Shown here piece after piece: positions 44,109-55,497 of a DNA stretch of 64,000 nucleotides; the first letter of the stretch is position 1; every line of letters starts with the position of its first letter. The translations under genes were made by a program, and so were the position numbers. The DNA comes from Hevea brasiliensis (taxonomy: Eukaryota; Streptophyta; Magnoliopsida; Malpighiales; Euphorbiaceae), in NCBI RefSeq assembly GCF_030052815.1, contig NC_079507.1:53455571-53519570 (forward strand), in the 5' to 3' direction. The notes beneath the pieces were generated by a model that was not told where the DNA came from, made no database searches, and saw only the letters and a program-made list of their open reading frames with translations.

Positions 44109-45796
44109 TGCTAGCATAGTTTACAAAACACATAAAATGGAGGGACATTTTGATACTTTAAACTTGTATTTTGCATTTTCTTTTGATGATTGTCCCTAAA
44201 AATGCCACCCCCAAACTCATTTCTTTTAATATTTTGGGTGGATTTCTTTCATTTTGAATGGCAATAGTGAAAAGCACATATACTAGCACTTTTACAAGAT
44301 GACAAGCAAGTCTTCTCCCTTTTATTGCATATTTTTTATTTTTATTATTATTTTTTTAGAAAGTGTACCTAATATTCAATATTATTCTCATGAAAAGGGT
44401 TGGAGTGTTTGGTTCATTGGCTAGATAGCAATAAGGATTTCAAGAAAAATTAGGGATAAAAAGGCTCAAAGGGGTTTTCAAAGGTCAATTTTAATTAGGA
44501 AAAAGGGCCAAAGGTTTAAAATGAGAAGGTTTAAATCAAAGAATGCCTAATCATCTCTCTTTTCAAGTACAAGCTGGTATTTCGCCTTGAAAGGTTTAGA
44601 AAATTTGTTCTAGGATTGGTGAGACATCATTTGACTACCTTATATCCAATAACTCCCTCTAAACACTCCAATCTCTAAAGGACTAGTTGGGTGGCTTTTT
44701 GGCTAAGAAGATATAGGCAAGGGATAGACATTTCAAAACCTTGCACCTCTTAGGAAACTTTCAATCCACAAACCCAACTAAAAGGTGAGTCAAATCACTC
44801 TCATAGGCAGCTTTTCAATACTCAAGGGATTTGGCAAAAGATTTTAATACATGATGCATGATTCCTAAAATGAGTAATGCATTAACTAAATGGAGGAAGT
44901 CTATTTGTATGCAATGTGTACAATTTCTAAGTGATGTATAATGTGTGTGTAAATGTGTTATGTATATGTATGTATGGATGTATATGTAAAATATTTACAA
45001 CATATGTAGATGGAATGGGATGAGATGCTCTATACTCAAAATGTGAAAAATAAAGCCAAAAATCAAAATGTGCACCCCCAAACTCAAAATTGGACATTGT
45101 CCTCAATGTCTCAAGTAGTGGATAACCAAAACTCAAAGCAAATAATATTGACCAGGAATTGTAAAAATTAAGAGCAAAAAGAAAGAGTTACCTGGTATGG
45201 AGCAGAGGAGAATTCAAGATATAAAGGGATGCATAAGAAGCTGCATAGGTTATGCAGAGTAAAGTACTGTCCAAATCAAATGCATAAGTAGGGTGCATAA
45301 GCCGTGCGGTTCTGCATAAGTGACAATATGGGTTGCATAGGCTATGCAGGACAGTTGCATAAAGGGAATACAACCTGTGCAGTTCTGCATAAGTAGCAGA
45401 AAGGGTTGCACAGGCTATGCAAAACAGTTGCATAAAGAAATTCATAGCCTGTGCATTGTATACAAAAGTTGCTGCATGAAGATTGGCAAGGGGAAATGTA
45501 CAACCAGCAGTAGAAGCATTAAAATATATACAGAGTATGGGCAAATATGTACAAAAAGGTAATAAGTGCAATGAAAATCAAAGAAGACTAATGTAATAGC
45601 TATCCAATAAAACTTCAAGAAAAACAGAATTTAAAACAAACTAATGCAAAAGAAACATAATTCAAAGCAAACTATAAATGTATGAACATATGTACAAAGA
45701 AAAGGTCCTACAAGATTGAACAAAAGTAAAACAGAAGCTAATCTAGTTCTATTGTTTTGCCCTTGTCCAAAGATGTTGCTAAAGTGGTGGGTCATG
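44109..45796 (-). other. Outer Athila 3' noncoding region, ORF-proximal part
   Basis: No ORF. Carries PPT-like motifs on minus at 44208-44219 and 45075-45086, an AGGA-loop hairpin (45093-45110, 7-bp stem GACATTG/CAATGTC), TGCATAAG motifs (45229-45455) and blocks shared with the nested Athila at 41340-41560, for example CAAGGCGAAAT (complement ATTTCGCCTTG). Confidence 0.7.
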
Positions 45797-46925
45797 CTAT
45801 CGAAATGATGGTGCTGGAGGAGGTGATGGAGGTGGAGGTGGCATGCCCAGAAAGATCATGAGTTGCTTCACCATTTCCTTCAATTCTTTCTGCTTGTCCC
45901 TGGTTTCCATGACAAGGTCAAATAGGTGATCATGACGATCCTTGAGTGTATCAAGACCAGTGTCAAGCTTCCTATCCACAAAGTATATATCATCACTAAG
46001 CCTTTCAAGATAGGTGAATAAGGCTTTAGTGTTGAATGCAGGAGGGGCTGTGGATGAGGAAGGTTCAGCTGTAGGAGGTATGGGCTGAGCAGAAGCTGCT
46101 GGGGTCTCCTGTGCAGGTGGAGGGGGTGGGGTAGGTGTAGTAGGGTGCTGTGGGACTGATGGGAAAGGTTGGGTTTCTGGTTGTGCAATGGGCTCAGTTT
46201 CTGCTGCAGGTTGGGCAGTATCAAAATATGACAAATTGAACCCTGTTTTGGTTAAGTGTGCAGTATCAAAATATAAAGTGTCCACAAGTGCTGGTATTGA
46301 GTGCTCTGCAGGATTAAAACCAAAATGCTTGGCTATGACAGTTATGAGCCCACCCAAAACAATGTCACCTATGGATTTGGTGGCAATATGCAGCACATGC
46401 TCACAAAAGAAATAACCAGGAGAAACCTTAACTCTGTGAAATGCACACCATAACATAAATAGTTCAGATTTCCCCACAAAGACTGTAACTAGTCTCTGCC
46501 CAATATGGTGCTAGCAATCAGCCTATGAATAAACCTAAGTGCAGGGTCAAATATTTGGGAGGTTTTTGATCTTCCAGCAGAGAAAGTTTGAGGTTGGTTT
46601 GTGATGATTCTCCAAAATTGGGCAGCATTCCAAATACCCTTGTTGGCTACCTCTACTCCAGTATGTGGCACTCTAAATAACCCATCAATTGCAAAACCAA
46701 AAATGCTATGAAATTGGTCCAATGACAGCTCTCTATTTTGCCCCAAGCATCTAAATTTCATAATTGGCTTATGGTCTACATCATGCAATTTGAGGGTAGC
46801 AGAGAATGAAGAAATAAACTCCAAAACTAGAATTGGATAAACTATCTCCTGCTTATGCACAAATTCCATCCAACCCATACCATCAAGATATGTAACTACA
46901 TTGTCAAATAAACCAAGAGATTGAA
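45797..46925 (-). pseudogene. Outer Athila third ORF, C-terminal part
   Basis: Minus strand from the Tekay insertion point. The globular domain comes first (VVTYLDGMGWMEFV, KFRCLGQNRELSLDQFHSIF, RFIHRLIASTILGRD). After a frame break at about 46485 the frame resumes (ELFMLWCAFHRVKVSPGYFF, KSIGDIVLGGLITVIAKHFG). A Pro-rich segment and a short coiled coil (LKEMVKQLMIFLG) end it at 45797. Same family as 38486-40343. The N-terminal part lies across the 12.3-kb insertion at 59204-59602. Confidence 0.78.
46921..46925. repeat. Target site duplication TTGAA (left)
   Basis: Matches TTGAA at 59204-59208, bracketing the Tekay-type element. Confidence 0.9.
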
Positions 46926-49900
46926 TGTCACACCTTACCCCTCTGTAAGGCATAACATGATCCCGTAGAATACCTAATGAATCACCGAACTTCACCTGCC
47001 GATAACTCATTAAGTACCCTACAAGGGATTTTAAAACCATTTTCTTATCTCTGACAAGTGGTGAGCATTTCTAATAAGTATTTAAAACATTTAGTTGAAA
47101 TTAAAACTAATTAATATTTTTGGCCATTTTAGTTTTCCGCAAATCTTATAAAAATTTTGACAGAGTTTCCTCTGTATTTTGAGAAAACCGTTCTTCAAAT
47201 ACCTGAAATAAAAGCACTTCCAATAATTATCTAACCACTGCTTCAAATTCATACTCAATCTCAACCAATTTCTCAAAATTCACAAGTTCAAAAATTCTCA
47301 AAATACTATCCATCAATATCATTTATTCATATTCCATTCAAGATAAACAATTTATATATTCATCATACTAAAATTTACATTCAAAAAGTCCAAATTAAAA
47401 TTTATTACAACTTTTATACAAACTTTGTACAAGCTGCTCAAGACCCATGTACATGTCCATACATTTATGTGCAATATATACATCAAAAGAAATATTTACA
47501 GTTAGGGTATAAATTATACCCGAAAACTTTAGGCTGGTAGCTTCTCACACCTCAGCAGCTCAGTCTGCTGCTCCTCTAGTCTCTGTATCTGCGACAGCAA
47601 TAAAAGCTATCGCTGAGTACTAGGACTCAGTGGTGCACAATATACTAAAATAATCTTTATGCAAAACTTAAACCACATTCATTCAAAAATTTGGCTAAAC
47701 ATGAAAATTAAATACAATCATGCATTGCAAGATTTTACATGTAAACCAAGTTCATTTCAAAGTATCAAAACAGATTTCACAAAACCCACAGCTAGATCAC
47801 GCCATTCGAAACAAATAGAATCTCAATAGCCAGAGGCTAAAGAGAAATCACATGAATCTCAATAGCCAGAGGCTAAAGAGAAATCATATCACAAGGCTAG
47901 CTAGCTCAAATATATGGATATCCATTCACATCCTCTTCTACTGGCACACCTCAACACTTCTCCAGAGAAGGAATCAAAATTCGAAACTAATTACCCCCAC
48001 TAGTCGTGCTAGTGAGGTGTTCAAATATATGGTCATGACACTGTGGTTTCAAAACTTATCTTAACAATTTGCTAAACATTGTCATTTCAAATGTACATAA
48101 TAATTTTCAACAATTTAGATCAAACATCATAAGAATGCCATAATCCAACATTTCATATTATTCAAAACGATATGCAAAAGATGATTATAAAAGTATATGT
48201 TGTGCACAAACCTCAAACGAGTCGTCCTTTAGCCTCGACTCGGTTCCTCGGGTTCTGTCCCGGTATTCTTTTCCACTGAAACACGAAATTTTCCAATGTT
48301 TCAGTACTAAAACTTAAAATAAATCCAAAATAAACTTAACTTCACATTTACCTAGCTCTAACGTGTTAAATTCGACGTTCTCGAAATTTTGTGTTTCGGG
48401 TTACTATTCACTGCACTATTCAAGTCAAATTATTGACTTTCTAAGGCTTAATAGGTATGGGAACTCCAACTTCACCCACATACCACATTTTGGTCACCAA
48501 ACTTGTTGGTTTTGGTCATTTGTTTAAAGCTTAGGTCATTTTGGCAAAATTGCCAATTTTCGTTTTGTTCTCCGGTTGCACTATTCCATTGGTTGATCTA
48601 CTGTTGGAATTTGACAAAACTTCCTTCATAGAAAATGTTCCTTATTGTCTTAAGTGTATTCTCATTTTTGGATCACCTCAATCGGAGTTTTGTAGCTCAA
48701 GTTATGGCCAAAATAAGATTACTGTTCACGTGCACTGTTCATGCTGCAATCTTGGTGCTGGCAGATTTTTGGTCCAACTTTGGTCAATTGTTTGATCAAG
48801 TTAAGTTCATAATTTGGTCTCACTTTCTTCATATGAAATGTTGTATTATGTCTTAGGTTTCCATCGGTTCAAGAATCGCCTAAATCCGAGTTTTCTAGAG
48901 AGAGTTATAGCCCTCCAAACATTGCTGCTCAATGAAAATTCTGCAGAATTTCAGTACAGTAAATTTAACTTTGCTCAATGATTTGAATGAGTTAATGGCC
49001 TAATTTGGGTTGGTGTTCTTCATGAAAGTTTTAGGTCTATATCATATCTAATTGCTGGCAAAATTTCAGGTCAATTTGACCTACCTAGCTCGAGTTATGA
49101 CCAAATGAACAGTTACTGTTCATTTGGTCAGTTTTGTGCAGTGGCAGCCTGCAATCAACTCACTTTGGTCAATTGTTTCACCAAGTTTTGGTCAGTTTTT
49201 GGCCATGGTTCCTTAATGAAAAATGTGCTCTTTTATGTCTATTTTCATCCCCAATTGGTGGCATATCAATTAGACTTGTAAAATTTGAGTTTTGGTCCTT
49301 CAAAGTAGGTTTGGTCATGCTGCCAGCAGCATGACCATTAACCTACGAATTTGGTTTAATTCCCTAACATTCTCACACAATCCATTTGGTCATAATTGAC
49401 CATTATTTCACTTCACAATAGGTCAAACATGCCATTTATGCATTTTTCCCAAAATTTGGTTCACAACCCTAGCATTTAAAACCCTAATCTTACTAACTCT
49501 TGCATTTAACCACAAGTAGTGCACTTAGTCCTAACCATTCAACTAATCAAAGCTTTTAAACTCATTCTAATGCATCAACCCTCAATTACATGTTCAATTC
49601 TATCAATTCCATCAAACCCTAATCCCCATCAAGTTGGCTAAATTTCCCTTTTTCCCTCTACATAATATTTCTTTCCTTTTTCATTAAATTTTCACTTGCT
49701 CAACATCATTTTCATAAGTATAAACTAATTTAAGTTAGGAGAGGGAGACTTACCTTTGATGAAGCTTTTCCCAACTTCAATCTCTTCACTTTTTCTTCCT
49801 TTATTTGCTTCTAAGTTCTTAACCAAGGTCTAATATCAAGATTTGGTGTTGGGAATTATGGGAATTATGAAGAAAATCTAGGGTTTTATGAGCTTCAAAT

Positions 49901-50633
49901 ATTCATCAATGGAGGATTTTTGAGAGAAATGGTGAGAGAGATAAAAACGTTTTTGAAGAAGAAGAAATGATTTTCTTTTTTTTCTTTTCTTTTCTTTATT
50001 TATTTTAGGTTATGGAAGACCACAAAATCTAAATTAATAATTAAATTAATTAATTTATTTATGGCATCATGCATGAGATCATGCATGATGTCATCACCTT
50101 TTTACTTTTTCATTTTCCCTTCTTTTTTTTTATTTTTCTATTAGTTTTTTAATTTAATTCTCGATTCCGAAATTTTCTTTTCTCCTATTTTATTTGACAG
50201 TTAGGTCAGGAGTCAGCTCTCGGGGTCAATTGACCAAATTGCCCCTCCAGTTCATCCGGTTTGCAAATAATCCCATATTTCTTTCGGCTCACGACCTAAT
50301 TATTTAAGCGGCTTAAGTTCTTTTTCGTGATTTTCTCTTTTCCACTTTGTGTTCATAAGGGTCCTAAGGACATGCGTCACTTTACGGTTGAAATTTGAGT
50401 TTAAAGCGACTTGCGATCGTTCAGGAGGTCACTCATCGCTGTGACTCTCGGCTCGTTTAACCTCTTATATTCTGTTTTTCTTATTTATAGTTAACTAATT
50501 AAACATTACTAATTATTTGTGTTTATGGCTTCTCATGTTGTCTTAAGTGTGGCTCTAATCTCTTTATTTGTCCGGACTGACACCGGTCACCGGAACAGTG
50601 AAATATACTAGGCTATACAACGGGGGTGTTACA
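46926..50633 (-). repeat. 3' LTR of the Tekay-type element
   Basis: 3708 bp. On minus it begins TGTAACACCCCCGTTGTATA and ends GGTGTGACA. It contains no coding sequence; short open frames repeated in both LTRs are chance. Confidence 0.93.
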
Positions 50634-50650
50634 ATTCTCCCCCCCTTAAA
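50634..50650 (-). promoter_or_regulatory. Polypurine tract of the Tekay-type element
   Basis: AAGGGGGGGAGAAT on minus, immediately before the 3' LTR. Confidence 0.8.
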
Positions 50651-50679
50651 TAAATTTCGCCTCGAAATTTTACCTGGTA

Positions 50680-51177
50680 TCAATCTCTGAACAGCTGTGG
50701 GTGCTGTCTCCTCATGTCCTCTTCTCGTTCCCAAGTAGCCTCCTGGCCCGAATGATGGTTCCACAGCACTTTTACCAACGGTATCTGCTTATTCCGTAGC
50801 TGCTTCACCTCATAAGCCAGAATCTTTATGGGTTCTTCTTCATATGTGAGGTCTGGATTCACTTCTATTTCTTCTACTGGTAGTACATGAGATGGGTCTG
50901 ATCGATACCTCCTCAACATAGACACATGGAAGACATTATGTATCTTCTCCAACTCTGGAGGTAGTGCCAACCGATATGCCAAAGGACCCACTCTTTCCAG
51001 AACCTCATATGGCCCGATAAAACGAGGACTTAGTTTCCCCCTTTACGAATCTCATAATCCTCTTCCAAGGAGAAACCTTGAGGAAAACTTTCTCACCCAT
51101 TGCATACTCAATATCCCTTCTTTTCAAATCAACATAGGACTTTTGACGGTGCGATGCGACTTTAAGTCGATCTCTGA
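50680..51177 (-). pseudogene. Integrase C-terminus with chromodomain (Tekay-type pol end)
   Basis: Minus strand. GPLAYRLALPPELEKIHNVF and HVSMLRRYRSDPSHVL are the GPY/F-side module, and VLWNHHSGQEATWEREEDMR is the chromodomain core, which in chromoviruses steers integration toward modified histones. Two frame breaks (near 51190 and near 51040) separate it from the main pol frame. Confidence 0.87.
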
Positions 51178-54087
51178 TCACCACGATTTTCTCTTGATCT
51201 GTTGAACAATTTCGGGTCCAATCATTTTTCTTTCACCCACGTCATCCCAACACAACGGGGTTCTACATTTTCTGCCATACAAAGCTTCATATGGAGGCAT
51301 CCCAATGCTTGATTGATAGCTGTTGTTATAAGCAAACTCAATCAAAGGCAAGTGTGTATCCCAACTGCCCTCAAACTCAATCACACAAGCCCGTAGCATA
51401 TCCTCCAAGATCTGAATTACCTTCTCAGACTGGCCGTCTGTCTGTGGGTGGAATGCAGTACTAAAGTTCAATCTAGTTCCTAGGGCTCTCTGAAGACTAC
51501 CCCAGAATCTAGAAGTGAACCTAGGATCTCTGTCTGACACGATGGATATTGGCACTCCATGCAATCTCACAATCTCATCGATGTATAACTTGGCCAATCT
51601 TTCTAAACTGTAGTCCATCTGGACTGGCAGAAAATGAGCAGATTTAGTCAGTCTGTCAACAATGACCCAAACTGCATCATGACTCTTCTGTGTCCTCGGA
51701 AGTCCCATCACAAAATCCATCGTTATTCTCTCCCATTTCCACTCTGGTACTGGTAGTGGATGTAACAACCCAGTGGGTACTTGATGCTCTGCCTTCACTT
51801 GCTGACAAGTTAGGCATTTGGATACAAACTCTGCCACATTCCTTTTCATACCCATCCACCAGTAATGCTCCTTTAGCCCTCTATACATTTTTGTGCCACC
51901 AGGGTGCATGGCAAAAGGAGACTCATGTGCTTCCTTCAAAATGATCTGCCTCAAATCAACATCATTAGGAACACACATTCTGCCCTGGTATAGCAATAGA
52001 CCATCATCTCTGATTGAGAACTCTGGTTTCTTGCCCTGTCGGACTTCTTCCATCAGCTTCTGATACTTCTGATCATTCTGAGCAGCCATTCTAATCTGAT
52101 CAATCAACACTGGCTGTACATGCCATGCAACTACGGTCTGCCCATCATCATTAATCTCTAAGCTGGCATGTAATGATCTCAACTCATGTACCAAAGACAA
52201 AGGAGTAACCCGTAGACTTGCCATAGTCTTGCGACTTAAGGCATCAGCCACAACATTAGCTTTCCCTGGCTGATAGTCTATCAGACAATCATAGTCTTTT
52301 ATCAATTCTAACCATCTCCTCTGTCTCAAATTCAACTCTTTCTGGGTGCCCAAATACTTCAAACTCTTATGATCTGTGTAAATGTAGCACTTCTCCCCAT
52401 ACAAATAATGTCTCCAGATCTTAAGAGCAAACACAATAGCTGCAAGCTCCAAGTCATGTGTTGGATAATTCCTCTCATGCGGTTTTAGCTGGCGTGATGC
52501 ATAGGCAATAACATTTCGATCTTGCATCAACACACAACCTAACCCATTGTGAGAAGCATCGCTATAAACTGTGTACTCTTTACCCGGAGTAGGTAAAGTC
52601 AGGACTGGAGCCTCTGTCAAACATCTTTTCAATTCATCAAAACTTTGCTGGCATTTGTCCGTCCACTGAAATTTTACATCTTTTCTAAGCAGCTTGGTCA
52701 ATGGAGATGCCAACATGGAGAATCCCTTCACAAATCTACGGTAGTATCGGCTAAACCAGAAACTACGAATTTCTGTGACATTTCTGGGTGGCCTCCAATT
52801 AAGGACAGCTTCAATCTTACTTGGATCTACCTTAATGCCCTCTTCTGATACTACATGCCCCAAAAAGGATATCTCCCTCAGCCAAAATTCACACTTTGAC
52901 AATTTGGCATATAGCTGTTTCTCTCTCAAAGTCTGCAGTACAATCCGCAGATGTCTATCATGCTCTTCTGCATTCCTCGAATAGACCAATATATCATCTA
53001 TGAATACCACAACAAACTGGTCGAGGTATGGTCTGAAGATAGTGTTCATCAGATCCATAAAAGCAGCCGGAGCATTAGTTAACCCGAATGGCATGACTAG
53101 GAACTCATAATGGCCATAGCGGGTTCTGAAGGCAGTTTTAGAAATACTCTGCTCTTGTACTTTCAGCTGATAATAACCTGATCTCAGGTCAATTTTGGAG
53201 AACACAGCTGCACCCCTCAACTGATCAAACAAGTCATCAATGCGGGGCAATGGATATCTATTCTTTATTGTCACCTTATTCAACTGCCGATAATCAATAC
53301 ACAAGTGGAGAGTGCCATCTTTCTTCTTTACAAACAATACTGGCGCTCCCCAAGGTGACACACTAGGGCGGATGAAGCCCTTGTCAAGCAATTCTTGCAA
53401 TTGCACTTTCAACTCTTTCAATTCTGCTGGTGCCATTCTATATGGCGTTATGGAGATTGGGTCCACACCAGGCATAACATCAATTTCAAACTGCACTTCT
53501 CTTTCTGGAGGTAATCCTGGTAGTTCATCAGGAAATACATCCGGAAAGTCACATACCGTAGGGATGTCCCTTAGTGCTGGACTCCCCACTTGGGTGTCTA
53601 TCACATGTGCCAAGTATGCTTCACACCCCTTTACGATCATTCTTCCGGCTAGTGCAGAAATGATGTTTGATGGCAGTAAATGCCTCTCCCTGTGTATTAC
53701 CACATCACCGTACAGAGGGAGACCAAAAGTGACTGTCTTCAGTCTACAGTCAATCATGGCGTGATGCCTGGCTAACCAATCCATGCCCAAGATGATATCA
53801 TACTCTCTGAAGGGCATTTCAATCAAGTCTGACAGGAAAACATGTCCTTGGATCACCAAAGGACAGTCTCTATAGATTCTGTTGACCCGGACCTCTTGTC
53901 CTAACGGACTAGTTACTAGCACTTCAAAACCCATTTGCACACATGGAACAGCAAGTGAACTGACTATGCTAGCACTAACATATGAATGGGTTGAACCCGG
54001 ATCAAACAACACAAATACTTCTTGACCAGAGATAGAGAATGTACCAGCTACCACATCAGAAGTCTCAGCCTCTTCACGCTGTCTCAT
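51178..54087 (-). pseudogene. Tekay-type pol: protease, RT, RNase H, integrase core
   Basis: 969 open codons. Aspartic protease comes first ([11 protein letters not shown] near residue 29; [12 protein letters not shown]), then RT ([55 protein letters not shown], catalytic FIDDILVYS). RNase H follows ([24 protein letters not shown]), then integrase with HHCC ([29 protein letters not shown]) and the DDE core ([31 protein letters not shown]). The thumb block reads [15 protein letters not shown], three bases shorter than the family pattern. It ends early at 51178 by a frameshift. Confidence 0.92.
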
Positions 54088-55309
54088 TGCGTAGATTCTG
54101 GTTGAAGCACTTCCTTGTCCTGACTGACCAATTGTGCCCTGACTGCCTGAAGCAGTGCCTCTACCTCTGCCTCTTCCTCTGCCAACTGACTGTGAACCTC
54201 TAGGAGCAGGACTGCAATAGATCCTCGGCGTGTAGGAGCTGGACCATATCTCGGAGCACTAGTACAATCTTTAGCTATATGGCCCTTGCCTCCACAGTTA
54301 AAGCAGGCTCCAGTGGCCCAATAACATTCCCCCCCATGAATCTTGCCACAAGTCTCACAGGGGCGGGCAGAATGTGAACCCCTGCTTGACTGCTGACCAG
54401 ACCTAGGGGGTCTCTGTCCAGAGAATCGGCCTCTGCCAAATCTGCCACCTCGACCCCTGCTGGGTCCACTAAACTTCTTTTTCTTTCCGGAGGTAGCACC
54501 AGAACTCTGCTCAACTGATTTTTCCCCCTTGTCTTTTCTCGATTTCTCGACTTTTTCCTTCATCAGGTTGCTTCTGCTTCAACTCTTTCCAGTTCAAGTG
54601 CTTGGGACATAAGTTCTGAGAAGTTGCTGTGTCGAAATCCTATAACTTGCATCCGTATGCTGGGCTTCAAACCCGTTTCAAATCTCTTGCACCTTGCCTT
54701 ACTGGTAGTAAGGAGACTCTCCGCATAGTGACTCAGGCGGGAGAACTCCCTCTCATACTCTGCCACTGATCGATTTCCTTGTTTCAAACTTAAAAATTCT
54801 TGCAACTTCTGATCAACATATGCGTCTGGGATGTATTTGCTCGAACTCTCGATGAAGTCATCCTGTGTCAAGATCGTGGTTCACCAAGGTATGGGGATGG
54901 TCTTCCACCAGTCATACGCATCCCCTTGCAGTAGTGACACAGAGTATTCAAACTTCAATTCATCTTGGCAGTGCAGCTTCTTAAATACTCTGTCCATTCT
55001 TTCAAGCCATTGCTCTGCCTCCAAAGGGTCCACTGTACCCTTAAATTCTGCAGCCCCATACTTCAATAATTTATCATATTGTCTGGCTGGAGGCAGTGGT
55101 TGTGCCACAGGTGGTTGGGGTGGAGCTTGAGCAGGCATACCCCCAGCCATTTGTTGAAACATTGCCGCTATCTGCTGTGCGAACTGTGCAGGAATTTGCG
55201 GCATTTGTGGGGCTGGTGCTGCTGACCCACTGACATTCGGTAAAGCTGGGGCTTCCCCTTGTGCCTCAGCTTCAACAGACTGCTCAACTGAGCGATCCCC
55301 TTCTTCCAT
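54084..55309 (-). pseudogene. Tekay-type gag, frameshifted
   Basis: Minus strand from MEEGDRSVEQ. A Pro/Gln/Ala-rich N-terminus is followed by the gag core (EFKGTVDPLEAEQWLERMDR, KFEYSVSLLQGDAYDWWKT). After a break near 54875 it continues (YIPDAYVDQKLQEFLSLKQG, AEYEREFSRLSHYAESLL), then a basic linker from 54563. The CCHC knuckle is CFNCGGKGHIAKDC (about 54265-54310), preceded by a second Cys pair. Another shift near 54215 changes the Gly/Arg-rich end. The nucleocapsid would bind element RNA. Confidence 0.87.
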
Positions 55310-55474
55310 TTCAATCTGAAGTTAGGGTATCTCCTGAACAAGTAACACATGGAGATTTCCCTCCGTTAGTTCATATTCATGATGTAATGCACTGTATGTG
55401 ACAAATATGGACATTGAGCAGTTGTACTTAACAAAGAAATACACAAATTCATAAGTTAAAACATACTTCAAAAA

Positions 55475-55489
55475 CTTGCTCTGATACCA
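55475..55489 (-). promoter_or_regulatory. Primer binding site, initiator tRNA-Met
   Basis: TGGTATCAGAGCAAG on minus, 8 nt after the 5' LTR, complementary to the 3' end of plant initiator tRNA-Met. Confidence 0.9.
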
Positions 55490-55497
55490 CTAAAACA

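Noticed and set aside
47852..49334. Small open frames repeated at 56418-57904
   Set aside because: They repeat only because both lie in the two LTRs of one element, and they resemble no protein family.
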